Assembly: GCF_024207115.1 (NCBI RefSeq)
Contig: NZ_CP100128.1
Span: 2,356,001-2,420,000, forward strand
DNA: 64,000 nt
Direction: 5' to 3'
Origin: Chromobacterium sp. IIBBL 290-4
GTDB lineage: Bacteria; Pseudomonadota; Gammaproteobacteria; Burkholderiales; Chromobacteriaceae
Part shown: in pieces, positions 1-18,200 of the stretch
Layout of the letters: every line of letters begins with the position of its first letter
Numbering within the stretch: position 1 is the stretch's first letter
The notes under the pieces: model-generated
Told to the model about the DNA's origin: nothing
Databases searched by the model: none
What the model saw: the letters and a program-made list of their open reading frames with translations, nothing else
Program-made: the position numbers and the translations under genes

Positions 1-1
1 A

Positions 2-5951
<5,950 letters not shown>

Positions 5952-6058
5952 TTTTAATGCCTTTTGCATGGTATCTGGTTTGTTAGAGCAGAGGTTACTT
6001 ATTCAAAAATATTTGGTTGATAATTTTTTTATCAAAAATTATTAAAGGCTTTGATTTG

Positions 6059-6874
6059 ATGGGATTTGGTGATTTGGACGTGAAAGTTAGCGCTTCTTTA
6101 GTGATTTTCAATAATTCACCAAGTCAAATTGAACGACTACTGCGTAGCGTTGAGCAGAGTAGACTGCCTATCGATTTGGTAGTTGTAGATAATTCTCCAA
6201 GTAATTGTTTGGCAAGTTATTTCTCCAATCATACCTATAGACATTTCGGCAATAATATTGGTTTCGGTGCAGCGCATAATCAAGTAATCAGAACTGTTTG
6301 CAGTGATTACCACGTTATTATAAATCCTGATGTGGAGTTTGCTGCTGAAACTGTTTTTAACCTGATTCAGCCTATGGTAAGTGATAATGGTGTTGTTGCT
6401 TGCGTTCCATTGGTACGCTATCCAGATGGTAGATTGCAGCGGCTGAACAAGTTATTGCCGACACCAATGAATCTTTTTTTTAGACGTTTTTTCCCGTTCT
6501 TGGCTAAACGTCTTGATTTTCATTATGAAATGCAATGGTTTAAATATGACTCAGAGATGCCCCTGCCTAACGCATCTGGTTGCTTTCTCGCAGCAAGGAC
6601 AGCTCTTCTAAAGGAGTTGGATGGGTTTGATGAGAGATTTTTTATGTACTTGGAAGATACGGATCTCACTAGAAGATTAAATAGGCACGGAGTTGTTTTG
6701 TTTAACCCCAAGGCTGTAATTACTCATGAGTTTGGACGCTCCTCATACAAGTTTGGGAAGCTCTTTTTTATTCATATTCAATCGGCTATCAGATATTTTA
6801 ATAAATGGGGGTGGCTTTTTGATTTTGAGCGTAGGCGAATAAATAAGAGTTATTTTAAGAGAAAAATAGATTAG
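6059..6874 (+). CDS. GT2 family glycosyltransferase, rhamnosyltransferase-like
   Basis: Predicted cytoplasmic glycosyltransferase that adds a sugar, plausibly rhamnose, to the growing O-polysaccharide. The 271-residue product has a GT-A fold pattern: an early SLVIFNN strand, VVVDNSPS, then NNIGFGAAHN, and the nucleotide-sugar/metal motif INPDVEF. ASGCFLAAR and FDERFFMYLEDTDLTRRL follow, as in WbbL-type rhamnosyltransferases. ATG 6059 was chosen because AAAGG lies just upstream; an in-frame TTG at 6017 would add 14 residues. The gene is strongly AT-rich compared with gltB, consistent with acquired polysaccharide DNA. It follows gltD by 107 bp and is closed by a terminator hairpin. Rhamnose as the donor sugar is inferred from motif style and the rml genes nearby. 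Confidence 0.8.
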   Translation: MGFGDLDVKVSASLVIFNNSPSQIERLLRSVEQSRLPIDLVVVDNSPSNCLASYFSNHTYRHFGNNIGFGAAHNQVIRTVCSDYHVIINPDVEFAAETVFNLIQPMVSDNGVVACVPLVRYPDGRLQRLNKLLPTPMNLFFRRFFPFLAKRLDFHYEMQWFKYDSEMPLPNASGCFLAARTALLKELDGFDERFFMYLEDTDLTRRLNRHGVVLFNPKAVITHEFGRSSYKFGKLFFIHIQSAIRYFNKWGWLFDFERRRINKSYFKRKID

Positions 6875-6942
6875 CTCTGAAATTTTCCGCTTCAGCTTGG
6901 ATTGTTTGTTGTAGTGCTTGATGGAATTTCCTGAGCGAAGCT

Positions 6943-6975
6943 AAGTGACTCTTTTTTGAGAGTCACTTTTGGTTT
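6943..6975 (+). terminator. Rho-independent terminator after GT2 gene
   Basis: Perfect 10-bp stem AAGTGACTCT (6943-6952) / AGAGTCACTT (6959-6968) with a six-base loop, followed by TTGGTTTTTG. It lies 68 bp after the glycosyltransferase stop. Confidence 0.8.
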
Positions 6976-7412
6976 TTGTATATATTTGATACGTTATATG
7001 TTTTGCATTGTTTAATTTCTCCTATTGAGATTGTTCGCCTATAAGTTAGATTGATTGAGGACAATTTTTTAAAATATTTCCTTTGTTTTTTGTTGTTGGT
7101 AGCTGTTGAAGTGTAATGTTTTAATACTTTCCTCCATTAGTTAATGGCTATGATGTTTTCCTGCTTATATTGTGCCATGTGGATGGCTTTGAAAGTGCTG
7201 GGTTGTTCTTGGATTAAATCTAAACATAGTCCATATTTTAGAGCGAGTAGCATTTGCATCAAATTATCCTGTGGCTATTTATCCCCATGTGAGTCCTCTA
7301 AGTATGTAGTTTAAAAAACTATTCGCTTTTTAGTTGAGGATCGTATTTTTGAGGGGATTTTTAGTATGTGTCTGATTAAATATAAAATTGTCAGATAGGC
7401 TAGTGGTCAATT
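6976..7412. other. AT-rich intergenic stretch without a gene
   Basis: No supported coding region or RNA gene is seen on either strand. It is AT-rich like its neighbours and must hold the promoter of the next gene. TATAAA at 7381-7386 is a possible -10 element, but no convincing -35 was found. Confidence 0.5.
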
Positions 7413-8513
7413 ATGTTGCTAATTTTATTGATTTCTTTGTTTTCCTCGTTGATGGTAGGGGGCGCACTGATCCATTATGCTCATCTACACCAACATCTAT
7501 CTGCAGACCATGATCTAAATGGTGTGCAGAAGTTCCATGCATTGCCTGTCCCCAGGATTGGTGGATTGCCTTTACTGCTGGGCTTGGCTTTCGGTTGTTG
7601 CTTAATATTTTTTTTGCTTCATTCATGGGTGCCCATTCAACTGTTGATTGCCTCTTTGCCTGCGGTTGGGATGGGGCTGCTGGAAGATGTAACAAAAAGA
7701 ATTGGCCCTAAGCCAAGACTGTTAGCAACTTTCGTAGCAGCAATTATTGCCTATTTCTGGTTCAATGCCGCATTGTTGAGATTGGATATTCCTTGGGCTG
7801 ATAGCTTGCTTGCACAATCAATGATATTTTCATTATTGATAACTATTGTCGCGGTCGGTGGGGTTGCGCATGCCGTCAATATTATTGATGGCTATAATGG
7901 ACTGTCTGGTGTTGTTGCGATATTTGTTTTTCTTGCAATGTCTTACGTAGCTTTCAAGGTGCAGGATCCAGAATTGCTTGGAGTTTGTTTTGCCATGGTT
8001 GGTGCTGTCGCTGGCTTTCTGTTTTGGAACTTTCCCAGAGGTTTGATATTTGCTGGGGACGGTGGTGCTTATTTAGTTGGATTCATGATTGCTGAAATTT
8101 CTGTACTACTTGTTCAACGGCACCCTAGCGTATCTCCTTGGTTTCCTCTTTTATGTGTTATTTACCCAGTTTTTGAAACCATGTTTTCAATTTATAGAAG
8201 AAAGTTTTTACAGAATCGAGCTGTCGGATACCCTGATGCCTTACATCTTCACCAAATCATTTATAAACGAGTAGTGCTGTGGATGGTTGGTTCGAAAGAT
8301 GCGGGCCACTTGACCCAGCGAAACAGCCTGACTTCACCCTATCTATGGGCACTTTCATCGTTTTCGGTAGTGCCAGCCATGCTGTTCTGGAACAAGACGC
8401 CTGTTCTTATCGGCTTCGTACTGGTCTTCATGTTCACTTATGTCCGCTTGTATCGGATGATCATTCGATTTCGGACGCCCCGCTGGTTGCTGTTGCGCAA
8501 GACACCGCGTTGA
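7413..8513 (+). CDS. WecA/MraY-family undecaprenyl-phosphate glycosyl-1-phosphate transferase
   Basis: Polytopic inner-membrane enzyme that should start O-antigen synthesis by moving a sugar-1-phosphate (GlcNAc-1-P or a related sugar) from a UDP-sugar to undecaprenyl phosphate. The 366-residue protein has about ten hydrophobic helices. Family motifs are the early substrate loop KFHALPVPRIGG, VNIIDGYNGLSG and FAGDGGAYLVG. The cytoplasmic loop PDALHLHQIIYKR holds the HxH-type element of the WecA/WbpL group. The 5' part is AT-rich; the last 80 codons become GC-rich again towards groES, so composition returns to the host average inside this gene. The exact sugar cannot be read from the sequence. 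It could be WbpL-like rather than WecA-like, hence no symbol. Confidence 0.85.
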   Translation: MLLILLISLFSSLMVGGALIHYAHLHQHLSADHDLNGVQKFHALPVPRIGGLPLLLGLAFGCCLIFFLLHSWVPIQLLIASLPAVGMGLLEDVTKRIGPKPRLLATFVAAIIAYFWFNAALLRLDIPWADSLLAQSMIFSLLITIVAVGGVAHAVNIIDGYNGLSGVVAIFVFLAMSYVAFKVQDPELLGVCFAMVGAVAGFLFWNFPRGLIFAGDGGAYLVGFMIAEISVLLVQRHPSVSPWFPLLCVIYPVFETMFSIYRRKFLQNRAVGYPDALHLHQIIYKRVVLWMVGSKDAGHLTQRNSLTSPYLWALSSFSVVPAMLFWNKTPVLIGFVLVFMFTYVRLYRMIIRFRTPRWLLLRKTPR

Positions 8514-8554
8514 TGATGTTCTGAAGGGCTTGCCGAAATTTGCTTTCGCAAGCT

Positions 8555-8584
8555 CTTGAAAACCCTCTCTCTCGCCCCTATTAT
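8555..8584 (+). promoter_or_regulatory. Overlapping sigma-32 and sigma-70 promoter of groESL
   Basis: CTTGAAA (8555-8561), 13 bp, then CCCCTATT (8575-8582) matches the heat-shock sigma-32 consensus. In the same DNA, TTGAAA (8556-8561), 17 bp, TATTAT (8579-8584) fits sigma-70. The CIRCE operator begins at the end of the -10. Confidence 0.85.
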
Positions 8585-8610
8585 TAGCACTCGCGACGGT
8601 CGAGTGCTAA
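8584..8610 (+). promoter_or_regulatory. CIRCE operator (HrcA binding site)
   Basis: Perfect CIRCE element: TTAGCACTC, nine bases, GAGTGCTAA. It overlaps the predicted transcription start of groESL, so the repressor HrcA should block initiation until heat or unfolded protein titrates GroEL from HrcA. hrcA itself is not in the window. Confidence 0.95.
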
Positions 8611-8677
8611 GGCCTCGGCTGACAACCATAAATTTCTGATGTTCAACTCTCAACAGCCAAAGTAATAGGAGAGATCA

Positions 8678-8965
8678 ATGGCAATTCGTCCTCTGCACGA
8701 CCGTGTTGTTATCAAGCGCCTCGAGGCTGAAGAAAAGACCGCTTCCGGCATCGTTCTGCCGGGCGCCGCCGCCGAGAAGCCGGACATGGGCGAGGTTCTG
8801 GCCGTGGGCAATGGCAAGATCCTGGAAAATGGCGAACGCCGTCCGCTGGAACTGAAAATCGGCGACAAAGTGATTTTCGGCAAGTATTCCGGCCAGACCG
8901 TCAAGGTTGACGGCGACGAAGTCCTCGTGATGCGCGAGGAAGATGTAATGGGCATCGTTGAGTAA
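8678..8965 (+). CDS. groES: Co-chaperonin GroES
   Basis: The 10-kDa lid of the GroEL folding chamber, forming a heptamer that caps the ring in the cytoplasm. The 95-residue length is standard. The N-terminal [12 protein letters not shown] strand and the mobile-loop region [14 protein letters not shown] carrying the GIVLPG contact motif are intact, as is the C-terminal [12 protein letters not shown]. The start has the ribosome site AGGAGAG just upstream. It is the first gene of groESL, 47 bp before groEL, under a CIRCE operator and a dual sigma-32/sigma-70 promoter. It is oddly placed between two blocks of O-antigen genes. Confidence 0.98.
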   Translation: MAIRPLHDRVVIKRLEAEEKTASGIVLPGAAAEKPDMGEVLAVGNGKILENGERRPLELKIGDKVIFGKYSGQTVKVDGDEVLVMREEDVMGIVE

Positions 8966-8994
8966 TCCGACCCTTACCTGTACTTCATCAATAG

Positions 8995-10656
<1,662 letters not shown>

Positions 10657-10703
10657 TCAGTCTCTGATGAGCCGGTTGCGTTTACGTCGCCGGCATCATA
10701 AGA

Positions 10704-10740
10704 AAACGGCCTGGACAGCATTGTTGTCTAGGCCGTTTGT
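10704..10740. terminator. Bidirectional terminator between groEL and rfbC
   Basis: A 14-bp stem with one G-T pair (10704-10717 with 10725-10738, loop GCATTGT) carries AAA on one side and TTT on the other. It can end groEL on the + strand and rfbC on the - strand. Confidence 0.75.
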
Positions 10741-10762
10741 CTATTTAAAACGCTACAGAAGT

Positions 10763-11308
10763 TTAAGTATGGGACAAAGTAGAGAAGAGGGGTGAGCTCT
10801 GATCCTTGGCGGATAGTTGAGGCTGTTGCTGCAGTGGCCAGGTTATCGCCAGTGTCGGATCATTCCAAGCAATGCTGCGCTCCAGATCCTTGAACCAGTA
10901 ATCAGTAGTCTTATACAGAAACTCAGTGTTGTCGCTCAAGGTAAGGAAACCATGGGCGAAACCGGCAGGGATCCACAGTTGGCGTTTGTTCTCAGCCGAG
11001 AGTTCCACACCTACCCATTGACCGAAAGTGGGCGATTGCGGGCGGATATCGACAGCCACGTCATAAACTGCCCCAGCTACTACGCGGACCAGTTTGCCTT
11101 GAGCATGCGGGTCCAATTGGTAATGTAGGCCGCGCAAAACGTCTTTACTGGAGCGGCTGTGGTTATCCTGTACAAAGTCGACGGCATAACCGACGGCTTC
11201 TTCAAATTTTTTCTGGTTGAAACTTTCAAAGAAAAAACCGCGATCATCGCCAAAGACGGCCGGTTCGATGATTTTCACTTCTGGAATGGCGGTATCAATG
11301 ATATTCAT
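10763..11308 (-). CDS. rfbC: dTDP-4-dehydrorhamnose 3,5-epimerase RmlC
   Basis: Third step of dTDP-L-rhamnose synthesis: epimerises dTDP-4-keto-6-deoxyglucose at C3 and C5. The start chosen, ATG at 11308 (MNIIDTAIPEV), gives 181 residues, the normal size, with AGGA upstream; a longer frame from 11389 would run back into rfbA and add 27 residues unlike the family. Motifs: DDRGFFFESFN, the catalytic-His segment DVLRGLHYQ, GAVYDVAVDIR and IPAGFAHGFLTLSD. It is the only rfbC in the window although rfbB, rfbD and rfbA are each present twice. It is the last gene of the minus-strand O-antigen run. Confidence 0.96.
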   Translation of the reverse strand: MNIIDTAIPEVKIIEPAVFGDDRGFFFESFNQKKFEEAVGYAVDFVQDNHSRSSKDVLRGLHYQLDPHAQGKLVRVVAGAVYDVAVDIRPQSPTFGQWVGVELSAENKRQLWIPAGFAHGFLTLSDNTEFLYKTTDYWFKDLERSIAWNDPTLAITWPLQQQPQLSAKDQSSPLFSTLSHT

Positions 11309-11369
11309 GTTGCCAGGTCCTGTCGCAGCGGGTAAGTGGCCCCGCTGCATTATCGGATTAGTAATCGAG

Positions 11370-12257
11370 TTAGTAAGTAGTTTGCTCAAGCATGTCTAGC
11401 AAATATCGGCCATAGCCTGTTTTTTGCAACGGTTGCGCAAGAGTTTTGACTTGTTCGCGGTCAATCCAGCCACTGCGATAGGCGATTTCCTCTGGGCAAG
11501 CCACTTTCAGGCCCTGCCGACTTTCAATGGTGGCAATGAATTGGCTCGCTTCCAACATCGACTCATGAGTGCCGGTGTCCAGCCAGGCATAACCACGGCC
11601 CATGGTCTGGACATCCAGAGAGCTTTGCTGCAGATATACGTTGTTGACATCGGTGATTTCCAGCTCGCCTCGAGCGGACGGCTGAATGGTTTTGGCGATG
11701 TCGACGACTTGCTCATCGTAGAAGTATAAGCCGGTAACCGCGTAATGAGATTTGGGCTGTTTGGGCTTTTCTTCGATCGACAGCGCTTTGCCGCTGGCAT
11801 CGAAATCGACCACGCCGTAACGCTCAGGATCGTGCACGCGATAAGCGAACACGCTGGCGCCGTTCGGCTTGGCGTTGGCGGCTTTGAGCAGGCCTGCGAA
11901 ATCGTGGCCATAGAAGATGTTGTCGCCCAGCACCAGCGCGGAGGGCGCGCCATCCAAAAAGTCTTCGCCAATCAGGAAAGCCTGGGCCAGACCATCCGGA
12001 CTCGGTTGAACCGCATACTGCAGACGAATGCCCCACTGGCTGCCATCGCCCAGCAACTGTTCGAAGCGGGGAGTATCTTGCGGGGTGGAGATGATCAGAA
12101 TGTCCTGAATCCCGGCCAGCATCAGCGTGGTCAGGGGATAGTAGATCATCGGCTTGTCGTAGATCGGCAGCAGTTGTTTGCTGACGGAGATGGTGGCCGG
12201 GTAGAGGCGGGTGCCAGAGCCCCCAGCGAGGATGATGCCTTTGCGAGCTTTGCTCAT
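11370..12257 (-). CDS. rfbA: Glucose-1-phosphate thymidylyltransferase RmlA, copy 1
   Basis: Makes dTDP-glucose from dTTP and glucose-1-phosphate, the first step to dTDP-L-rhamnose. The start ATG 12257 (MSKARKG) follows AAAGGA and gives 295 residues. The nucleotidyl-transfer signature [20 protein letters not shown], the metal/substrate region LGDNIFYG and [19 protein letters not shown] are intact. All but the last few codons are identical to copy 2; here the protein ends DMLEQTTY, as expected for the family, while copy 2 ends DMIKH. This copy keeps the original junction to rfbC, 61 bp downstream. It begins 16 bp after rfbD copy 1 ends. Confidence 0.96.
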   Translation of the reverse strand: MSKARKGIILAGGSGTRLYPATISVSKQLLPIYDKPMIYYPLTTLMLAGIQDILIISTPQDTPRFEQLLGDGSQWGIRLQYAVQPSPDGLAQAFLIGEDFLDGAPSALVLGDNIFYGHDFAGLLKAANAKPNGASVFAYRVHDPERYGVVDFDASGKALSIEEKPKQPKSHYAVTGLYFYDEQVVDIAKTIQPSARGELEITDVNNVYLQQSSLDVQTMGRGYAWLDTGTHESMLEASQFIATIESRQGLKVACPEEIAYRSGWIDREQVKTLAQPLQKTGYGRYLLDMLEQTTY

Positions 12258-12273
12258 GAATATTCCTTTAATA

Positions 12274-13179
12274 CTATTCTGCTTCACGTTGCTGCCATAG
12301 CGCAGCGAGAACGGTGTCCACGCCGTCTTGCCATGCAGGAAGCGTGATGCTGAAATCGGCTTTTAGTTTGGCGCAGTCCAGACGCGAGTTGGCAGGGCGC
12401 TTGGCCGGCAGCGGGTAAGCTTCGGTGGGAATGCCCAGTACGGCATCGGGAGCCAGCGTCAGCGGAAAGCCGAGCTTGCTGGCTTGACCGATCAGATATT
12501 GGGCGTAGCCGTGCCAGCTGGTTTCACCAGAGGCGACCAGATGGTAAGTGCCGAAGGGGCTGCGTTCGCCGTCGCTGAGATAGCGTTGAATCAGTCGCGC
12601 CGTGGTGTTTGCGATCAAGGCGGCGGAAGTGGGCGCGCCGACTTGGTCGGCGACCACCTTCAGTTCCGAGCGTTCGCTGGCCAATCGGAGCATGGTCTTG
12701 AGGAAGTTCGCGCCATGCGCGCCGAATACCCAACTGGTGCGCAAGATCCAATGGCGCGGTGCTGTCGCCCGCACGGCTTGCTCACCCAGCCATTTGCTTT
12801 GACCGTACACGGATTGCGGGTCTGCGGCATCCTCTTCGCGCCATGCGGACTCTCCCCGACCATTAAAGATGTAATCGGTGGAGTAATGAATCAGCAAAGC
12901 GCCATGTTTCGCCGCCCAATGCGCCATCGCTTCGGGCGCCGCGGCATTGACCGCTTGGGCGACATCGGGCTCGCTTTCTGCTTTGTCGACGGCAGTATAG
13001 GCGGCGGGATTGACGATGATGTCCGGGCGGTGCGTCTCCAGAACGGTCTGGATGGCATGGGCGTCGGTAAGGTCCATGCCTTCGCGGTCCAGCGCGATCA
13101 GCTCGCCCAGCGGCGCCAGCGCGCGTACAAGCTCATGTCCGACCTGGCCATTTTTGCCGGTGATCAGAATGCGAGTCAT
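12274..13179 (-). CDS. rfbD: dTDP-4-dehydrorhamnose reductase RmlD, copy 1
   Basis: Last step of dTDP-L-rhamnose synthesis: NAD(P)H-dependent reduction of dTDP-4-keto-L-rhamnose. 301 residues, standard size. It is an extended short-chain dehydrogenase: N-terminal nucleotide site [12 protein letters not shown], then [12 protein letters not shown], and the catalytic YxxxK as YGQSK in [10 protein letters not shown]. The start codon overlaps the rfbB stop by four bases (ATGA), so the two are probably translationally coupled. The sequence is identical to copy 2 (21797-22702). Confidence 0.96.
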   Translation of the reverse strand: MTRILITGKNGQVGHELVRALAPLGELIALDREGMDLTDAHAIQTVLETHRPDIIVNPAAYTAVDKAESEPDVAQAVNAAAPEAMAHWAAKHGALLIHYSTDYIFNGRGESAWREEDAADPQSVYGQSKWLGEQAVRATAPRHWILRTSWVFGAHGANFLKTMLRLASERSELKVVADQVGAPTSAALIANTTARLIQRYLSDGERSPFGTYHLVASGETSWHGYAQYLIGQASKLGFPLTLAPDAVLGIPTEAYPLPAKRPANSRLDCAKLKADFSITLPAWQDGVDTVLAALWQQREAE

Positions 13180-14243
13180 GCAGGTCGACCGTATTGTTGA
13201 TCAATCCAGTCGCGATAGTGGCCGCTGGTGACGTTGTCTACCCACTGAGGATTGTCCAGATACCACTGCACGGTCTTGCGAATGCCGCTTTCAAAGGTTT
13301 CCGCTGGTTTCCAGCCCAGTTCGCGTTCGAGCTTGCGCGCGTCGATGGCATAGCGGCGGTCGTGGCCGGGACGGTCTTGCACAAAGGTGATCTGCGATGC
13401 GTAGTGCTCGCCGTCGGCACGGGGCTTGAGCTCGTCCAAAATGGCGCAAATGGTTTGCACCACGTCGAGATTGGCTTTCTCGTTCCAGCCGCCGACATTA
13501 TAGGTTTCGCCGAGTTTGCCGGCTTCCAGCACGCGGCGGATGGCGCTGCAATGGTCTTTGACGTACAGCCAATCGCGCACTTGCTGACCGTCGCCGTAAA
13601 TTGGCAACGGCTTGCCGGCCAGGGCATTGAGAATGACCAGCGGGATCAGTTTTTCAGGGAAATGGTAGGGGCCGTAATTATTGCTGCAATTGGTGGTCAG
13701 CACCGGCAGACCATAGGTGTGATGCCAGGCGCGCACCAAGTGGTCTGATGCCGCTTTGGAAGCGGAGTAGGGACTGTTCGGCTCATAGCGGTTGGTTTCT
13801 GCGAAGGGCGGGTCTTCCTGCGACAGCGTGCCGTAGACTTCGTCGGTGGAGACGTGCAGGAAGCGGAAGGCGGTTTGACGCTCGGTATCCAGGTTATTCC
13901 AATAAGCGCGCACGCTTTCCAGCAGGTTGAAGGTGCCGACGATATTGGTCTGGATGAAGTCGCCGGGGCCGTGGATGGAACGGTCGACATGGCTTTCCGC
14001 CGCGAAGTTGACGATGGTGCGGGGTTGATGTTCGTTCAGAAGCTTCTCAAGCAGGGTGCGATCGCCAATACTGCCATGCACGAAGATGTGTTTGGCATTA
14101 TTTTTGAGGGATACGAGCGTATCAAGATTGCCTGCATAGGTCAGGGCGTCGAGATTGATAACGGTTTCATTGTGTTCGGCTAACCAGTCGAGTACGAAGT
14201 TGCCGCCGATGAAGCCGGCGCCGCCGGTGACGAGAATAGTCAT
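13176..14243 (-). CDS. rfbB: dTDP-glucose 4,6-dehydratase RmlB, copy 1
   Basis: Second step of dTDP-L-rhamnose synthesis: converts dTDP-glucose to dTDP-4-keto-6-deoxyglucose with bound NAD. 355 residues. Rossmann site [20 protein letters not shown] with the active-site Thr-Asp-Glu, and catalytic YSASK. Identical to copy 2. Upstream of the ATG the DNA is AT-rich and unrelated to that of copy 2; the ribosome site here is weak (TTGAGATC), and expression may depend on read-through from the epimerase gene 72 bp upstream. It is probably the copy created by the event that inserted the wzm-wzt cassette. Confidence 0.96.
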   Translation of the reverse strand: MTILVTGGAGFIGGNFVLDWLAEHNETVINLDALTYAGNLDTLVSLKNNAKHIFVHGSIGDRTLLEKLLNEHQPRTIVNFAAESHVDRSIHGPGDFIQTNIVGTFNLLESVRAYWNNLDTERQTAFRFLHVSTDEVYGTLSQEDPPFAETNRYEPNSPYSASKAASDHLVRAWHHTYGLPVLTTNCSNNYGPYHFPEKLIPLVILNALAGKPLPIYGDGQQVRDWLYVKDHCSAIRRVLEAGKLGETYNVGGWNEKANLDVVQTICAILDELKPRADGEHYASQITFVQDRPGHDRRYAIDARKLERELGWKPAETFESGIRKTVQWYLDNPQWVDNVTSGHYRDWIDQQYGRPA

Positions 14244-14315
14244 AATGATCTCAATAAATATAAAAAGGTGTGATTTGCTTGAAAAATAATAGCGATCACA
14301 TGTATTAGATGCTTT

Positions 14316-15242
14316 TTAATTGGAACCAACAACCCATGCCATCGTTGATTTGATTCCATCTTCGATTGCTATTTCTGGTTGCCAGAGAAGCTCAGTCTTT
14401 GCAAGCTTATTGCATAGTATGTTGCTTTTAACATCAAATGATCTCTGTTCAAGATAATTTACGGTTATTTTACGTCCTAGTGCTTTTTCAATTGCTAATG
14501 CAAGATCAGTAAGGGTAACACCACTCCCTGAGCTAATATTGAATATTGAAGCATTGCCAGAATATTTAATAGCCTTGATTACTGATTTTGCAACATCTCT
14601 TACGTGTATGTAGTCCCTGCAAATTAGACCATCGCCCCAAATCTCAATTGGCTGATCATTTATTGCTTTATTTAAGAAAACACCAATGGCTCCTTGCATG
14701 GAACCGATTTGCTGACGTTCACCGTAGGGGTTTGAAACTCTTAGTATGATAGGTTTTATGTTAAATAATTTACAATACATTAGTAAATATTTCTCAATGG
14801 CTAGTTTAACTATTCCATAAGAAACAATAGGATTGGTTGGGTGTTTTTCATCTATGGGTAAGTATGTGGGCTCACCATAGACAGTTCCTCCCGAGGAAAT
14901 AAATATAACTCTCTTTACAGAGGATTTTTCTAATTTTGATAGTAACTTTACTGTGTTAATCAGGTTTGACTCTATATCAAATATAGGGTCCTTGTTAGAA
15001 GTGCTTGGATGAGTTGTCGATATTAGGTGAATGATAGTTTCCACGCCGTCAAGACACTCAATATCTTGATCAAGACTGTGAAAGTCACCAGAAAACCATT
15101 TTATGTTTTCAGATTCTAAAAAATTTCGATAGGGTTTGGTTTTGTAATGTTCGAATACATTTACGCCGTATCCATTGGATAAAAGCTGATCACATATAGC
15201 AGACCCAATAAAACCTCCGCCGCCAAGTACTAAGCATTGCAT
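14316..15242 (-). CDS. NAD-dependent sugar epimerase/dehydratase
   Basis: Extended short-chain dehydrogenase acting on a nucleotide sugar, probably a 4-epimerase of the GalE/WbiG kind supplying the O-antigen pathway. 308 residues. Nucleotide site GGGGFIGSAICD at the N-terminus, ISSGGTVYG with the catalytic serine region, and YxxxK as YGIVK in VSYGIVKLAIEKY; the substrate loop NPYGERQQIG is typical. AT-rich, like wzm, wzt and the large fusion gene upstream, whose stop lies 24 bp before this start. That places it in the imported cassette between the two rfbBDA copies. The exact substrate cannot be read from the sequence; a dehydratase role is possible. Confidence 0.8.
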   Translation of the reverse strand: MQCLVLGGGGFIGSAICDQLLSNGYGVNVFEHYKTKPYRNFLESENIKWFSGDFHSLDQDIECLDGVETIIHLISTTHPSTSNKDPIFDIESNLINTVKLLSKLEKSSVKRVIFISSGGTVYGEPTYLPIDEKHPTNPIVSYGIVKLAIEKYLLMYCKLFNIKPIILRVSNPYGERQQIGSMQGAIGVFLNKAINDQPIEIWGDGLICRDYIHVRDVAKSVIKAIKYSGNASIFNISSGSGVTLTDLALAIEKALGRKITVNYLEQRSFDVKSNILCNKLAKTELLWQPEIAIEDGIKSTMAWVVGSN

Positions 15243-15266
15243 AAGAGTTCACCTAATAAATTAAAG

Positions 15267-18200
15267 TTATAGTTTATTATCATTCTGGATAAGGTTTTGA
15301 TAGATTGAGTTGTATTTGTTGAACATAATCTCAGGGTTGAATTTCTCACTTGCGGAAATTACATTCTCTATAATCGGGGCAAAATAATCTTTATCGTTTG
15401 CAAGCTTTACAATTTCATTGGCAAAATCCTCTACAGGTATTTCCCAATTGTCCAATTGAATTACTTTTCCAGCAAGCCCATTTTCTGCACTTAGCATTTC
15501 TTCAACTTGACCAACATTACTGGCAAGAACTGGTCTTCCACTAAGTAGGCAATCTATCAATGCTAGAGGGTAGCTCTCTCCTTTGAATCTGCTCGGTAGA
15601 AGACCCATGTCTGCCATTGAAAAATAGCTTCTTATATTGCTTCGAAAACCAAGCAAATGGATATATGGAGGTAAGTCATTTTTTAACCTATCATGCTCCG
15701 GGCCATTACCAATAATAATGAGGTGAATTTCTCGCTCAGATTTTGAGTGTGCAATTTTAACTGCGTTGATGGCTTCTTCCCACCCCTTTTCGGGGACGCC
15801 ACGAGCAACCATACATAACAAAAAAGCATCATCAGGGATTGAGTAAATGGCTCTATTCTTTTTATCTACTTCATAAACAGGTAATGCATTTTCAATTTTC
15901 CTAGCATTTTTTTGATCAAGAAAATCTCCAGAAAAAGCAGATTTATTTTTCTCTGCTGTGTAAACAAGATGATCCAGTTTATTTTTCAGAATCGGCATGA
16001 TTTGCTTGAGATTGTCTTTCTCCATCATCTCATACATCCCATGGGTGGTGATGACTAGCTTTATATTGGGGCTTCCATTTAGTAAGCTAGATAATAAAAC
16101 ATCTACCCATGCATGGTGAGAATGCGCAACATCAATTGCAAGGTCATTCAACTGAGGGTAAAGATCAGTCCAATTCTCAACCTCTAATACAGGAATATCT
16201 TTTTTTAACAATGCTAGAATATCATTATTGGTTTTTTCTTGATTACAATTTAAAAATGTTACACTATAGCCATGATCTTTTAATATATTCGCAAGTGTAA
16301 TTGGAAATGTTTCACCTCCACCAGGTATTATGGCATAGCCAGCCATTAAGATATTCCCTTTGAAAGGAATAACTTCAGACCGAATAGTGTCTGGATTGTA
16401 AAGGCTTAAGAACTCAGTCTCTGTATTTTGGCCTCGTTTGGTTATCCAGTGGTGATAAAGTCTTTCATGCTGAGCTTTAACTGCTTCAGGAGATATCCAA
16501 TACTTTTCAAGTAACGTCTTCAGAACAAGAGAGTGTTCTTGGTAATATATATTTTCAGACTGAGCTGTGACTGATGTGTTTTTACTATGTTGCCTGTAAT
16601 AGTTGGTTGAATTCTTTGAGTATGCGACTAGACCACCTTGTGCGATAGTTAGATAAAATATCCAATCGCCGCATAAGCGCATGCTTTTCCAATTTTGATC
16701 ATCAAATAGGCTGATACTCCCGCTGTTTCTAAAAATAGCGCTACTAACATTGGGGATGATATTTAGCACACCCCATGCCTGATTTACTAGTGTATGCGCT
16801 GATTTGATGAAATTATTTTCAGCAATGTTGATGTTGGCGCTTTGGAAATATGATTCAATCGACCATGCAATATCTCCATTTTTACCATTTACAAAATCAG
16901 TTCTACAAAATGCAATATTGACTGCTTTGTTCTCAAAGTATGGTACTAAATCAGAAAGAAAATTTGGAGTGCAAAAGTCATCGCTTTCAGCAATCCAAAT
17001 AATATCGCCCTTTGCTATCTCAATGCCTTTTTTCCACTGATTAAAAACACCGCCTGAATTCTTCTCATTTATGACTAATTTTGTTTGGTTAGAGTACTGA
17101 TCGGCATAGGCTTTTAATACTTGGATGCTGTCGTCTTTTGAGCAGTCGTCCAGTAAAATTACTTCAAAATTCTTATAATCTTGAGCGTAGATTGATTTAA
17201 GCCTACTTTCCAAATACTGAGCATGGTTATAGTTGGGTACAATAATTGAAACTAGTGGGCAATATTCAATGTTATTTTTTATATTGTATAGTGGGTCTGA
17301 TATTTCGCTAAGTTTGGCATTGTTGGTTTTTTGCTGAAGTCCAGAAAAAAAGCGGACTTTTTTTATAATCCCAGAGATGCCTTCTATTTTATAAAGAGAG
17401 CGTGTCTTTTTCAGAACAGTATAAAACGAGCCATAGTACTTTATCGCTTTAAGCCCTGATGCAATAAATATCCTCGATGAGGAGGCTATTCTTTTAATTC
17501 TTTTCATTTTATTCTTGAGGGTGTTCCATGGCGTTGTAGATATGTCCTGCAGTTCATTTTGCAAATCGACAATCGTTTTATTAAGCTTGCCAAGATGAGA
17601 AATAAGGTTATTTTTTTCAGCAACTGTAAGCGTTAATGAGTCTGTTGTGTTTGTTAATGATTTTTTTAATTCATTGGTTTCAGTACTTACTAGATTAAGA
17701 GTGCTTTTTATTGAGTTGTTATGTTCTTTTAATTGCGAGATTTCCTCATTTTTTAAATCTAAAATTGTTTCATTTTCATTTATTATATTATTTATTTTCT
17801 TGGTTAGATCTTGTATGGACGCTTGGCTTGCAGTGATAGTTTCATCTCGTATTTGTATACCTTTTTGCAAATCTTTCGTCCAGCTAATGATTTCATCAAG
17901 TTGTGTATTTATATTTTCAATGTATTGAATTTTTTGACTAATTTCTGAGTCGCGCTGATCAATTCCTTTTCTCAAATCGCTTGCCCAATTTGTTAGGATA
18001 CGGTTTGACGTAATAAGATCATAATGATCTGAAATATATATGGACGATCTGTGCTCTGGTAGAGCGTTTTCTGAGGAAGCGCAAAGAGCAATGTAATATA
18101 CAGGTTGGTGTATATTTAAGCCTGCCTTGGGAAGCTTCTCTTTTTCTTCGTGAACTGCAAAAAACTCATTTTTAGCCGTATTTAAGTCAGATATAAATGA

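Larger units (their letters stand above)
11391..14243. repeat. Direct repeat copy 1 (rfbBDA, 2,853 bp)
   Basis: This block matches 20914-23766 at an offset of exactly 9,523 bp. Translations in the reading frames compared on both strands are the same, so nucleotide identity appears complete. Identity stops at the rfbB start codon on one side and within the last codons of rfbA on the other. Confidence 0.93.
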
